A DNA stretch of 40,953 bases from Thermoprotei archaeon (lineage in GTDB: Archaea; Thermoproteota; Thermoprotei; Thermofilales; B69-G16): assembly GCA_003649235.1 (NCBI GenBank), contig QMRG01000003.1, positions 1-40,953 on the forward strand, given 5' to 3'. The position numbers and the translations under genes are program-made. Shown here piece by piece: positions 18,040 to 27,648 of this stretch. The first letter of the stretch is position 1. Each line of letters opens with the position of its first letter. The notes under the pieces were generated by a model, which saw only the letters and a list, made by a program, of their open reading frames with translations, made no database searches and was not told where the DNA came from.

Positions 18040-19299
18040 TTACACCTCATACTCTACTTTCATCGGAGCCTTTATAGATTTTAACGCTAAAGGCACTAGC
18101 TTCAATCCGCTAATTCGTTCATATAATCTCTTGGCAACAGTATTATCGTAATGAGATATGAGGTAGCCTAATCTTTTAGCACCTTCTTCGTCGGTCATTA
18201 GGACTCTAACTCCCATCTCCATCATAAACTCAGATTTATAGAGCATCGAGGCGATCTTCTTCCCGTAGTAGAACATATCCTCGCCGAACTCTCTCCACCA
18301 AATTTTTTTATATTCCTTTAATACCTCAGGTTCCCCTTTGTCCAAAGCCTTTTTTACGATTTCTGCAGCGATAGCCGCTCCATAAATAGCACCATACAAT
18401 CCTTCTCCAGTAACTGGATGTACAAAGCCAGCGGCGTCTCCTACAGCTAACAGACGATATTCTATTGAATATGTCTTCTTCCTCGGTACATCGCCGAAAG
18501 GTATCAACCATGCCCTATCATAATCAACTTTTAAATCTCCGGGTAAAACTCTGACTTTTTTAGCTTTCTCTATAAATTCTTGAAACATCTTCCCGTGATT
18601 CTTAAAGTATTTTAGATTAGTCCCTATACCGATGTTCAAATATCCTTTTTTTGGAAATACCCATCCGTAACCAGTAGGTGCAGCTCCAAAAAACAAGAAT
18701 ATAGGCCTAGACATTCTATCGCTCCAAAGCCTAAAAACTTTCTCCATATCATACGGACATTCGGTACCCCAACATGCTCCTAACTGTTCAACTCGTAGCG
18801 GAGGCAAGCCAACTTTCTCTCCCAATCTATCCTGAACTCCATTCGCCAATATGATATAGCTAGATTCGTACTTCTCGCTGTCCAGCGTTTCGACAAGAAC
18901 TCTTTCATCCACCTTTTTTACGTTAGTGACAGTCTTTTTCTCCTTTAATTCCGCTCCTTCAGACTCTGCAATTTCCATCAATTTTTTATCAAAAACTGAA
19001 CGTCTAACTAAACCGCCGTATTTTCTCAATTTTTCTCCATATCTTATTATCAATTCTCTGCCTTTAGGAGAAAACACTATAAAACCGTCTATTTTAAGCT
19101 CTATAGCCTCACTAACTTCCTTTGAAACATGTTCTACTAAAAACTTTTCCACACCATAAGTTACGCCACCGCCGCAGAACTTATCTCGTTCCTTTCTACT
19201 CTTCTCTAAAACTAAAGTTTTAAGACCTAGACGAGCAGCTATAGTAGCCGCTACGGAGCCTGAAGGACCAGCACCCACTATTATTAAATCATAAACCAC
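18040..19299 (-). CDS. geranylgeranyl reductase family protein (second paralogue)
   Basis: IIVGAGPSGSVAATIAARLG, DKFCGGGVTYG, GYGWVFPKKGYLNIGIGTN, VGDAAGFVHPVTGEGLYGA. GTG start with AGGTGAT Shine-Dalgarno. Confidence 0.88.
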   Translation of the reverse strand: MVYDLIIVGAGPSGSVAATIAARLGLKTLVLEKSRKERDKFCGGGVTYGVEKFLVEHVSKEVSEAIELKIDGFIVFSPKGRELIIRYGEKLRKYGGLVRRSVFDKKLMEIAESEGAELKEKKTVTNVKKVDERVLVETLDSEKYESSYIILANGVQDRLGEKVGLPPLRVEQLGACWGTECPYDMEKVFRLWSDRMSRPIFLFFGAAPTGYGWVFPKKGYLNIGIGTNLKYFKNHGKMFQEFIEKAKKVRVLPGDLKVDYDRAWLIPFGDVPRKKTYSIEYRLLAVGDAAGFVHPVTGEGLYGAIYGAAIAAEIVKKALDKGEPEVLKEYKKIWWREFGEDMFYYGKKIASMLYKSEFMMEMGVRVLMTDEEGAKRLGYLISHYDNTVAKRLYERISGLKLVPLALKSIKAPMKVEYEV

Positions 19300-19419
19300 A
19301 GTATCACCTAAGCTAGCAAATAATGGCTATTAATAGTTGTCTTATATTTCTTCTAATATTTCTATCTCTTTTAAATTTCCTAAATATAAGGACTGGTAAT
19401 GAATTATAAATTTTAAATG

Positions 19420-20484
19420 TTAAATACTGATATACTTTGTAATTTCTTTAAAACGTTTCAAACCAACAATTTTAACTAAAATATCTCGGTTAAGCCTAGC
19501 TCTATTTCTTAAAAATAAGATCTTTTTAGCAGTTCTAGGCCCTACTCCAGGTATTTTCAGCAATTCTTCATAAGAAGCGGAGTTTAGATCAACAGGATAG
19601 AGATTCTTATGCTCTCTTGCATATTCTTCTTTCAAATTCTTGAAATCTTTAAGCATATTGCTATCGTCTAACAATAATTCAAAATCCTTTAAAGTAAAGC
19701 CATAATCCCTTATAAGGTAAAAAGCCTGATAAAGTCGTCTAACCCGCTTAGATGAACATGGCAAAAGCTTTTCAAGAGGAGTATCAGGTATAGGCTCAAA
19801 TGGACTGTAAAAGACTCTAGCTAGTTTATGCTTCTTAACTAGAAACTCAGTCAGTTTTAATATTTCAAAATCAGTATTCCCTACTCCAACTATGAGCTGG
19901 GTTGCAACTCCGGCTTTTAAAAGTCCTTTCTCTCTACCTATCTTAGAGGCAATCTTTAAAATTCTAAGGATATCATATTTATAACTGCCTTTATCAGGTG
20001 CAATCTCGTAAAAAACATCAGGAGTTGCAGCTTCTACGTTAACTCCGACTCTATCAGCAACTCTACAAGCTTCCTCAATTAGATATCTTGGAGTTCCAGG
20101 CATAAGCCGCAAGTTTATATAACCTGTAAAACCTCTAGTTCTTAACATCTTAGCAACTTCGATCTCCTTCTCGACGACGTCTTCTGGATCTTTAAAAACG
20201 CTAGAAGAAAGGAAAAATCCGGAAATTCTACCTCTCTTCCATAATTCCAGTACTTTATCGACTAATTTTTCGATTTTCCAAAAAGATCTATAAACTCTCC
20301 TTCCCTTTCGAAATGCACAATATCTACATTCATTCACACAGTAAGAGGCAAGCAAAGTTTTAAAAAGTGGGACGCGGCGTCCCTTATACCATGACAGGTA
20401 AATTGGAGAATCCCAATCCCATCTAGACATAGCTACTAGAGCTTCTTCCTTGCCGAGCCATTTGCTCAGCGTTACTTCCATCAA
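19420..20484 (-). CDS. radical SAM protein with C-terminal helix-hairpin-helix (putative DNA modification/repair)
   Basis: CVNECRYCAFR (CxxxCxxC), VDLNSASYEELLKIPGVGPRTAKKIL (HhH). Confidence 0.85.
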   Translation of the reverse strand: MMEVTLSKWLGKEEALVAMSRWDWDSPIYLSWYKGRRVPLFKTLLASYCVNECRYCAFRKGRRVYRSFWKIEKLVDKVLELWKRGRISGFFLSSSVFKDPEDVVEKEIEVAKMLRTRGFTGYINLRLMPGTPRYLIEEACRVADRVGVNVEAATPDVFYEIAPDKGSYKYDILRILKIASKIGREKGLLKAGVATQLIVGVGNTDFEILKLTEFLVKKHKLARVFYSPFEPIPDTPLEKLLPCSSKRVRRLYQAFYLIRDYGFTLKDFELLLDDSNMLKDFKNLKEEYAREHKNLYPVDLNSASYEELLKIPGVGPRTAKKILFLRNRARLNRDILVKIVGLKRFKEITKYISI

Positions 20485-20549
20485 ATATATTCCTTAAAAT
20501 TATCTTTATTAAAATAATAGAGCTGATAGTGTGTGTAGAGTGAAAGTAT

Positions 20550-22601
20550 TTAGCTTTTCTTTTGAATACTACCTTTTCTCTTTAAATATGCTACTATTCC
20601 TATGGCAATGATTACTGCAATAACAGTAAGCACGTAAAAGGTATAATCTTTCTTCTCTTCTTCGACAACGTTCTCTTTTTCAAGTACTATAGTATAACTC
20701 TTTTCTTCTGAAGCCTCTATTTCTATCGTTCTGCCTTTATATCCTACCGCCTTAACACGCACAAGATACTTCCCGGGCAACAATTCCACACCATCTGTAC
20801 CATTATTTAAAGGAGAGTATACAGCTACAAGGTAACCGTTTTCATTCAAGAAATACGCAGTATAATTTTCTACTTCAACGCCTTCTTCGCCCTGCACTAT
20901 TAACTTTACCTTAACTTTCTTAATTACTTCAATAGGTAGCACAATAGTTATATTCGTGTTTCTTCGCACTTCAACTACTTGTTTAACAACAGCATCTTTC
21001 TTCACTACTAAGAGTTCATAATCTCCCTCTTTTACGCTAAACGAGCAAATTCCGTCGACGTCAGTAATATTCTCGGATAAAAATTCACCGCTATACTTGT
21101 ATAATACTACACTGGCATTAGCTACGTTAATCCCCATCAAATCTTCAACTTTAACGCTTAACTTGAATATCTTAGATCTCATTCTTATTCGAATGTGAGT
21201 GTCACTGGTTAAATTAATAATCTTCATGACGTCGAAGAAATCTTCCTTTGAAGTTATGATCGTGTAGACTCCCTCTGGTACTATTTGACTCCAACTTCCG
21301 TTCTGTAGTATTATACTGAGGCCTAGTTCTTTAATAGTTAAATTAACATTATCTAAAGAGTTATTATTATTATGATCTAAAACAGTTATACTCAAGGTGT
21401 GATATTTAATTTCTTCAGGCTTTTCCACCTTCTTTTTCATATACTGATACACTAGCATTGAAGTTCGAGAATACACTACGATTTTCCCAGCATCTTCCGA
21501 GAAGGCTATTTTCTTATTACGGTTGCTTACAGGTATTTGGTAGCTTAAACCTCCCTGTTTATAGACCACTATTTTGGCTAAAGGATCGCCATTTCTATAG
21601 TGATATACTAAAATGGTAAAGTTACTTGCTAAGAAAACTTTACGTAAATCGCTTTTACGCTTCGGGATTCTAATCCTCTTTGTGTAGACAATTTTTAATT
21701 CTGGATTCACTATTTTCACTATAGTTTGATCTTCACTCTCTTCTTCATAATAGAGATATTTTCCATCGGGGGAGAAGCCACGGAATACGCCTATTTCCGT
21801 AGTTGATAATTCCTTAATCTTCTCGAGTCTATGTTCAGCAAAATTCGCTTTGTACTTTACTATTTTATCTGTATAAACTACGCCTAATTCACTTAGATCA
21901 TCTGGCAGGAATATATCGAGGACATGTTTTTCTCTTTCAACTCTAAGCAGGAGTTTGCCGTCTGCAATGTTAAAATATTTAATGTATTTCTCTTTAGCCG
22001 AAAGACAAGAGTAGCAGAAAGTCTCAGTAGTTAATGAGATGAGCTTATTCTCATCAGTAATAAGTATCCTATGAACATCCTTAACCACTTTCGATATTTT
22101 TCTAATATCATTCTTCTCCAGATCTACTAGGTAAATATAGTTTTTAGGACTCCCTCTACTCTCTCTAACCCCGCCAAGAGCTACATACCGTTCATTTTTT
22201 GCAAATGCTACAACTCGTATCTTGCTTTCAACTTCAAATTCTTTAATATCCTCAGCAGTTAGGTTTATTATAACAAACTTACGTGGAGCTTCCTGTTCAA
22301 AGTATAACAGTTTTCCAGAGGGAGAAAAACCTGCTATCTGAATATCTCCGAAGGCATTATATCTGCCAATAATGGTATTATTCCTATATACCAGTAGACT
22401 ATTATTTCCAAGGAAGATTGCCATTAATGTACCATTCCTGGATAACGTTAAGTATCTTATTTCATAGTTAAATGTGTAATTATAGGTCAAAAAATAATCC
22501 CAATAGTATTCCTCGACTTCTTCTTCAGCTAATGATATCGGGAGGTAAATACTGGATATGGACGTAGTTAATATTAGGATTAGCAATAGTATTTTCTTCA
22601 T
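20550..22601 (-). CDS. secreted membrane-anchored protein: beta-propeller-like region plus several carboxypeptidase-regulatory-like/PEGA-type domains and C-terminal TM
   Basis: Signal peptide; repeated blade-like segments; LSITVLDHNNNNSLDNVNLTI..., NASVVLYKYSGEFLSENITDVDGICSFSVKEGDYELLV..., LLPGKYLVRVKAVGYKGRTIEIE; C-terminal TM plus KRKGS tail. Confidence 0.65.
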   Translation of the reverse strand: MKKILLLILILTTSISSIYLPISLAEEEVEEYYWDYFLTYNYTFNYEIRYLTLSRNGTLMAIFLGNNSLLVYRNNTIIGRYNAFGDIQIAGFSPSGKLLYFEQEAPRKFVIINLTAEDIKEFEVESKIRVVAFAKNERYVALGGVRESRGSPKNYIYLVDLEKNDIRKISKVVKDVHRILITDENKLISLTTETFCYSCLSAKEKYIKYFNIADGKLLLRVEREKHVLDIFLPDDLSELGVVYTDKIVKYKANFAEHRLEKIKELSTTEIGVFRGFSPDGKYLYYEEESEDQTIVKIVNPELKIVYTKRIRIPKRKSDLRKVFLASNFTILVYHYRNGDPLAKIVVYKQGGLSYQIPVSNRNKKIAFSEDAGKIVVYSRTSMLVYQYMKKKVEKPEEIKYHTLSITVLDHNNNNSLDNVNLTIKELGLSIILQNGSWSQIVPEGVYTIITSKEDFFDVMKIINLTSDTHIRIRMRSKIFKLSVKVEDLMGINVANASVVLYKYSGEFLSENITDVDGICSFSVKEGDYELLVVKKDAVVKQVVEVRRNTNITIVLPIEVIKKVKVKLIVQGEEGVEVENYTAYFLNENGYLVAVYSPLNNGTDGVELLPGKYLVRVKAVGYKGRTIEIEASEEKSYTIVLEKENVVEEEKKDYTFYVLTVIAVIIAIGIVAYLKRKGSIQKKS

Positions 22602-22644
22602 AATCTCTATTCTCCAAATAGTAAATGTAAATATAAATTTCCCG

Positions 22645-23568
22645 CTATTCCAATCTAGGATAAACTACAATACTCTGCCTGCCTCTCATTAACCCCACTC
22701 TTACAGTATCACCTCTTCTTTTTCTAGCTATAAACTCCTGTAAATCTTTAACATTAAACACAGGTTCTCCATCTATAGTTAAAATCACATCACCAACTCT
22801 AATACCGCTCCTTTCAGCAGGAGAACCTGGTTGGACATAAACCACCAGGGCTCCTCTCTCAACTGGCAGATTATAATGTCTCGCTAAATCGACGGTAACG
22901 TCGACGCAGCTAACGCCGAGAAAGGCTCTTCTAATTCTCCCATATTGAAGTAGCTGGTTTAGAGAATCCTTTATACCATTTATAGGTATGGCGAAGCCGA
23001 TGCCTTGAGCGAAAGGTACTATAGCCGTATTAATGCCTACTACTTCCCCTTGTAGATTCACTAAAGGTCCTCCACTATTCCCTGGATTTATAGCTGCATC
23101 GGTCTGTATCATGTTTTCTAAAACTACCGTAGGAGATTTTATCGTCCTGTTCAAAGCACTTATAACACCCATGGTAACAGTAGGAGGGCCTTTGAGACCT
23201 AAAGGATTCCCCATCGCTAAAACTATCTGACCGACTTTAAGCTTATCCGAATCACCTAGTTTTAGCGGTTTTAACCCCACGTCTCGGGCTAATTTTAATA
23301 AGGCAAAATCACGGCTAGGATCGCGACCTATTACTTGTGCATCTACTAAACTACCATCTCGTAAAACCACTTTTACTCTTTGAACATTTGCGACTACATG
23401 ATTTGAAGTAGCTATATAATTACCATCATATACTACGAATCCAGACCCTATCCCCTTAAGGGGAAGAGGGATCAAAAATAAGTCTATAATCTTTACCGTA
23501 GTTATCCCTACAACGCTAGGACTCACCTTCTCCACTACTTTAGTTATAACTTTTTCCAGTTCGAACAT
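22645..23568 (-). CDS. HtrA/DegP-like trypsin-fold serine protease with PDZ domain
   Basis: TSNHVV, SRDFALLKL, NPGNSGGPLVN triad motifs; PDZ GSPAERSGIRVGDVILTIDGEPV. No obvious signal peptide. Confidence 0.92.
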   Translation of the reverse strand: MFELEKVITKVVEKVSPSVVGITTVKIIDLFLIPLPLKGIGSGFVVYDGNYIATSNHVVANVQRVKVVLRDGSLVDAQVIGRDPSRDFALLKLARDVGLKPLKLGDSDKLKVGQIVLAMGNPLGLKGPPTVTMGVISALNRTIKSPTVVLENMIQTDAAINPGNSGGPLVNLQGEVVGINTAIVPFAQGIGFAIPINGIKDSLNQLLQYGRIRRAFLGVSCVDVTVDLARHYNLPVERGALVVYVQPGSPAERSGIRVGDVILTIDGEPVFNVKDLQEFIARKRRGDTVRVGLMRGRQSIVVYPRLE

Positions 23569-23605
23569 TTGATTCCCTTCGAATACTACAAATAATGTCT
23601 ATTAT

Positions 23606-24700
23606 TTAACTCTTGGTCTTGCTATTTTCTGCTTTTTTAGCCTTTATTCTACTGATACCGTACACAGGTATAACGCTTAACACTATGAAAAGCACAAATA
23701 GGAACGTTATAGTAAAAGGCTTTGATGCTATCAGAGAAGGAGGAGTCTCAGTTTTTTCCTCTACTAGGTCTATAGTTTTGAGGTCTAAAAGATAATCTTC
23801 GTACCAAACTTCAATTTTAATCTTCTTCTGTCCTTCTAAAGGAGCAGGAATGAAAACTGCTTTTTGTTCATTTTCTGCAAGATATATTTTCCTTGTAACA
23901 TCTAATTTTTCTCCAACAAGTCTAACGAAGAAGTAGCCTGGCTTTCCTAACTGTCTCACAATAACATTAACTCCTTCAATTTTAACCTCTGCATCGATTA
24001 TTTCAACTTTATACCCGGTTATTTTCTCAGGCAGTTTTAAATCAGGAATATACAAGTCTAAAATATAGACGTTGGGTGCTTCTGGTTCATTATAGTTTAT
24101 CCAGAGTATCCTAGTCTCCGAGGTTTCACTGGGCTCTTTCGCCGTTTTAGGCTCCCAGGTATAAGATATTAACTTAACCTGAGGATCTAATTTTATCTCG
24201 ATGACGTCTATCCAGCTTCTAGGATCGCTACTAGTAAAACTATCTCTTATCCTTATGCGGTAAGTACTATCTTCCAGTTTTTCAACATATTCTGTTGTAT
24301 TGAGATATATCAAAACCTCTATTACATATGCGCCTTTAAACTGAACCATTTGACGTGTTCCATAAACGTCACACATGACGTATTCTTCATCATCTTTATA
24401 CACATGCGATATTATCTCATACTTCACTCTCTTAGGATCAGAAGTAAACAATAGAAGAGCAAACATTACATAAAGATCTTCTCCCGTTTTAAGCTCCTCC
24501 TCTACTTCAGGCTTCCCAAACCAACTTTCTCCCTCTACCGTAAATGGGTGAAGTTTCTGCTTAACAATAACAGTACCATCGGCGTTAAAATATAATTCAA
24601 AATTTAAGGCATACCATAATTCCTGTCCTTCAACTCTAACTGTGAATATCGGAACGCATAACAGCAAAGATAAAATTAGGATAGATAAAAATCTCTTCAC
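23606..24700 (-). CDS. secreted, C-terminally membrane-anchored protein of unknown function
   Basis: N-terminal signal MKRFLSILILSLLLCVPIFTV, beta-rich ectodomain, C-terminal TM and basic tail. Overlaps the transglutaminase gene by 1 nt. Confidence 0.6.
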   Translation of the reverse strand: MKRFLSILILSLLLCVPIFTVRVEGQELWYALNFELYFNADGTVIVKQKLHPFTVEGESWFGKPEVEEELKTGEDLYVMFALLLFTSDPKRVKYEIISHVYKDDEEYVMCDVYGTRQMVQFKGAYVIEVLIYLNTTEYVEKLEDSTYRIRIRDSFTSSDPRSWIDVIEIKLDPQVKLISYTWEPKTAKEPSETSETRILWINYNEPEAPNVYILDLYIPDLKLPEKITGYKVEIIDAEVKIEGVNVIVRQLGKPGYFFVRLVGEKLDVTRKIYLAENEQKAVFIPAPLEGQKKIKIEVWYEDYLLDLKTIDLVEEKTETPPSLIASKPFTITFLFVLFIVLSVIPVYGISRIKAKKAENSKTKS

Positions 24701-25710
24701 TAATCACCCCTCCTAAAATCCAGCTCAATATATTCTAGTTCAAGATAGCTGGGAATTATAAACTCTAGGAGTCCGCTTCCATAGAATGTCCTGCCTTCAA
24801 CTCCAAATGGTACGTGAAGATTCGTAAAATCGCCTATTTTAGGTTGGTTTAAGTCTTCTAGCATTTCAACATCTATCCATCCCCAAGGAGGCACGTATAT
24901 CTGAACCCACATATGTCCTCCCCAGTGGGTAAGCAAATTCATACCCTCTTGTAGCGACGCGTTTAACCAATGTTTCTCTTCATATGTTGTTAATAAAAAT
25001 CCGAAAACCGTTCTAGCTGGCAGGCCTAAGATGCGAGCCATAGTTACGTAAGTATCTGCAACTTCTACGCAATCCCCGTGAACGGCTAAACCCAAGCCCT
25101 TTTTAACAATGGCGTGATCCGAGCCTCTTCTTCCTCCTGTAATTTCATATATCAAATGATCTTGAATCCATCTAGCTATCTTCTCGGCAGTCTCCAATGG
25201 ATTATCGCTATACGCCACATTATAGGCTAGATTCCTTAAGGTTTCATTATCAATATTCCAGTAAATACTGTCATCTGTATATATCCTAGCTATATCCAGC
25301 GGAGGCCATAAAGCCTCTTCTTTTTTTAAAAAAACTTTATACCCACTAACTTTTATAGTATATGTTAGATTTATCCACAACTTATCTCCAGGCTCTACCT
25401 CTACAAAAATTAGCGCAAAAACATTACCTTCCTCATCGCTTTCAAATCTTAAAGGTTTAGGTTCTATATTTAAAATTCTACAATAAACTCTACTCGTGTT
25501 TCGCGGTATTGATACATAGACATATTCTCTCACGACTCTGTCTAGTTTATTAACGAGAAGGGCTTTTTCATAAACCATATACGTGTAATTGTAATACTCT
25601 ATCCTAGTCTCAGCAAGAGCCTCTGTCGTTCTATCTTTATACACTATAGTGTTTGAGGGTAGCAGGAAAGCTAGTAAAAGAATGGTCGTGATGATATATC
25701 TTTTTTCCAT
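24700..25710 (-). CDS. secreted transglutaminase-like protein
   Basis: AVHGDCVEVADTYVTMARILGLPARTVFGF (Cys) and GGHMWVQIYVPPWGWIDVEML (His/Asp). Confidence 0.88.
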   Translation of the reverse strand: MEKRYIITTILLLAFLLPSNTIVYKDRTTEALAETRIEYYNYTYMVYEKALLVNKLDRVVREYVYVSIPRNTSRVYCRILNIEPKPLRFESDEEGNVFALIFVEVEPGDKLWINLTYTIKVSGYKVFLKKEEALWPPLDIARIYTDDSIYWNIDNETLRNLAYNVAYSDNPLETAEKIARWIQDHLIYEITGGRRGSDHAIVKKGLGLAVHGDCVEVADTYVTMARILGLPARTVFGFLLTTYEEKHWLNASLQEGMNLLTHWGGHMWVQIYVPPWGWIDVEMLEDLNQPKIGDFTNLHVPFGVEGRTFYGSGLLEFIIPSYLELEYIELDFRRGD

Positions 25711-25797
25711 ACATATGAAGACTTGATTTCAGCATATAAAAGTTTAAGCATGCCATATGGGAATAGTTAAATTGAACTAAATACATTAGAATTAATA

Positions 25798-26358
25798 ATG
25801 AGAATCCACAAATTGTCGACTATAGTCCTATTACTACTAATCTTATTTTCAATAGTGGTGATGGCAAATCCTTCTAAAGAAGAAAAATGTGTATCGCTAT
25901 CCTGTGTAGGAGAAGACCATTTAGAAGCTGAAGAGGCTAAAAGGAGAGCTGGCAATCCCTGCTGGGGTTGGTTAGCGACGCACACATATCCTCTTTCATA
26001 TAAGATGAGAGTTTCGAAAATAGATGTTAAAGTAACAATAGGCCCATTAGATATCCCTGGTAGAGAAGGAAGATTATTTATAGAAACGAGTTTAGACGGC
26101 GAGAACTGGAAAATTGTTAAATCATTTCGCGTAAGGTCTGGCGAAGAGTATGAATTCGAAGTAGAACTGGAAAATCCTAGAGATGCTGAATATATTAGGC
26201 TTAGAGTTGATCCACCACCTTATGTTGGTGAATGGCTTTCAGTAGACTTCTCATCGCTTACTATTTGTGAAACTATTGAGAAAACTGGTATATGCAACGT
26301 TACGTTATTTTCTGTAATCATAGCGGCTCTGACACTGTTATTAAAATTTAAGGTTTAA
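25798..26358 (+). CDS. secreted protein with discoidin/F5-8C-like beta sandwich, membrane-anchored
   Basis: Signal peptide, IDVKVTIGPLDIPGREGRLFIETSLDGENWKIVKSFRV...AEYIRLRVD, C-terminal TM. Confidence 0.45.
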   Translation: MRIHKLSTIVLLLLILFSIVVMANPSKEEKCVSLSCVGEDHLEAEEAKRRAGNPCWGWLATHTYPLSYKMRVSKIDVKVTIGPLDIPGREGRLFIETSLDGENWKIVKSFRVRSGEEYEFEVELENPRDAEYIRLRVDPPPYVGEWLSVDFSSLTICETIEKTGICNVTLFSVIIAALTLLLKFKV

Positions 26359-26493
26359 TATTTCACTTTTTAGTACAAAAATGTTAAAAATATTATGTCT
26401 ATATTTATCATTTTTCTACCTATTTTTTAGATAATTTCTTCTATTTTTACAAGAAGGAATATATTTATTAAGTAAAAGTTTCTCTATGTTCTC

Positions 26494-27648
26494 ATGGAAA
26501 TATTAATGGTACAGATGACTGGCAACTACCCTCTAGATATAGGGGGGCCGGCTACAGTAGCTTATTACATAGCGTATAACTTGGCTTTACGGAATGTGGA
26601 GGTCTCGATGCTTATCCGTATAAAAGAACAGAACGAGTTAAAGGAACTGAGAAAAACTAGCGAATTTCAGATCTTAGAAGAAAAGATTAACATTATACCT
26701 GTAACTATGAAATACGATTTTAAAAATATGGTGAATATACCAGCGGTCCTGTATAAGATATATAAGGTAACCCGAGACTTTAATCCGGAAAAATACGATA
26801 TAATACATTATAACTCTCCTCCGGTAGACATAACGTTATTATATCCTCTCAAATCTAAGGGAAAAACTAAACAGACTATAGCCATACATGGAGGATTGTT
26901 TTATGAAAGTGGAAATTTCATCGGCCGCTCCATTATGAGGAGATATTCGAATCTGTTTCAGAGAGTTATAGCTCTAAACGAATTTTCTAAAAAATTAGCG
27001 TTAAAAGCTGGTTTTGTAGAATCTATTATTGAGAAAATACCTAATGGGGTCGATATAGATTATTTTAATAAAGTAAATAAAATCTCTTTAGATGGCGATC
27101 CTTCTTTAGTATATGCTGGAAGATTGACTAAAGTTAAAGGTGTGGATATCCTCCTGGAGGCTTTTCATCTTTTCTTGAAAACTCATCCTAAAGCCCATCT
27201 TTATGTTATTGGAAATGGAAAAGAAAGAGCATATTTAGCTAAATTAGTAGAAAGATTGAATTTATCAGAAAATGTGACATTTACAGGCTTTATTCCATCA
27301 ATTAGAAAAGTTCATGAGTTTATAAAATCGGCCGATATCTTCGTTTTACCTTCATATATGGAAAATTTCAGCATCTCACTGCTAGAAGCTATGGCTTCTA
27401 AAACTCCTATAATAGCATCTGATGCAGAAGGCAACCTAGAAGTGCTTGTAGGGAAAACTGCGTTATTTTTCCGTCGAGGGGATAGTAGAGATTTAGCGGA
27501 AAAAATTAGAGTATTAGCTGAAGATGAAGAATATCGTAGCAAGCTCGCTGAAGAGGCTTATAATCTAGCAATTAAAGAGTATTCCTGGGATGTGGTTACA
27601 AATCGTTATCTTCAAGTTTTCCAAAATCTAGTAGGAGAAAGTCGATGA
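26494..27648 (+). CDS. GT4-family glycosyltransferase
   Basis: PNGVDIDYF, VYAGRLTKVKGVDILLEAF, ADIFVLPSYMENFSISLLEAMASKTPII. Confidence 0.9.
   Translation: MEILMVQMTGNYPLDIGGPATVAYYIAYNLALRNVEVSMLIRIKEQNELKELRKTSEFQILEEKINIIPVTMKYDFKNMVNIPAVLYKIYKVTRDFNPEKYDIIHYNSPPVDITLLYPLKSKGKTKQTIAIHGGLFYESGNFIGRSIMRRYSNLFQRVIALNEFSKKLALKAGFVESIIEKIPNGVDIDYFNKVNKISLDGDPSLVYAGRLTKVKGVDILLEAFHLFLKTHPKAHLYVIGNGKERAYLAKLVERLNLSENVTFTGFIPSIRKVHEFIKSADIFVLPSYMENFSISLLEAMASKTPIIASDAEGNLEVLVGKTALFFRRGDSRDLAEKIRVLAEDEEYRSKLAEEAYNLAIKEYSWDVVTNRYLQVFQNLVGESR

Noticed and set aside
18326-18511. 61-aa minus-strand ORF within the second geranylgeranyl reductase gene
   Set aside because: Out-of-frame shadow ORF with low-complexity Arg/Cys/Trp-rich translation.
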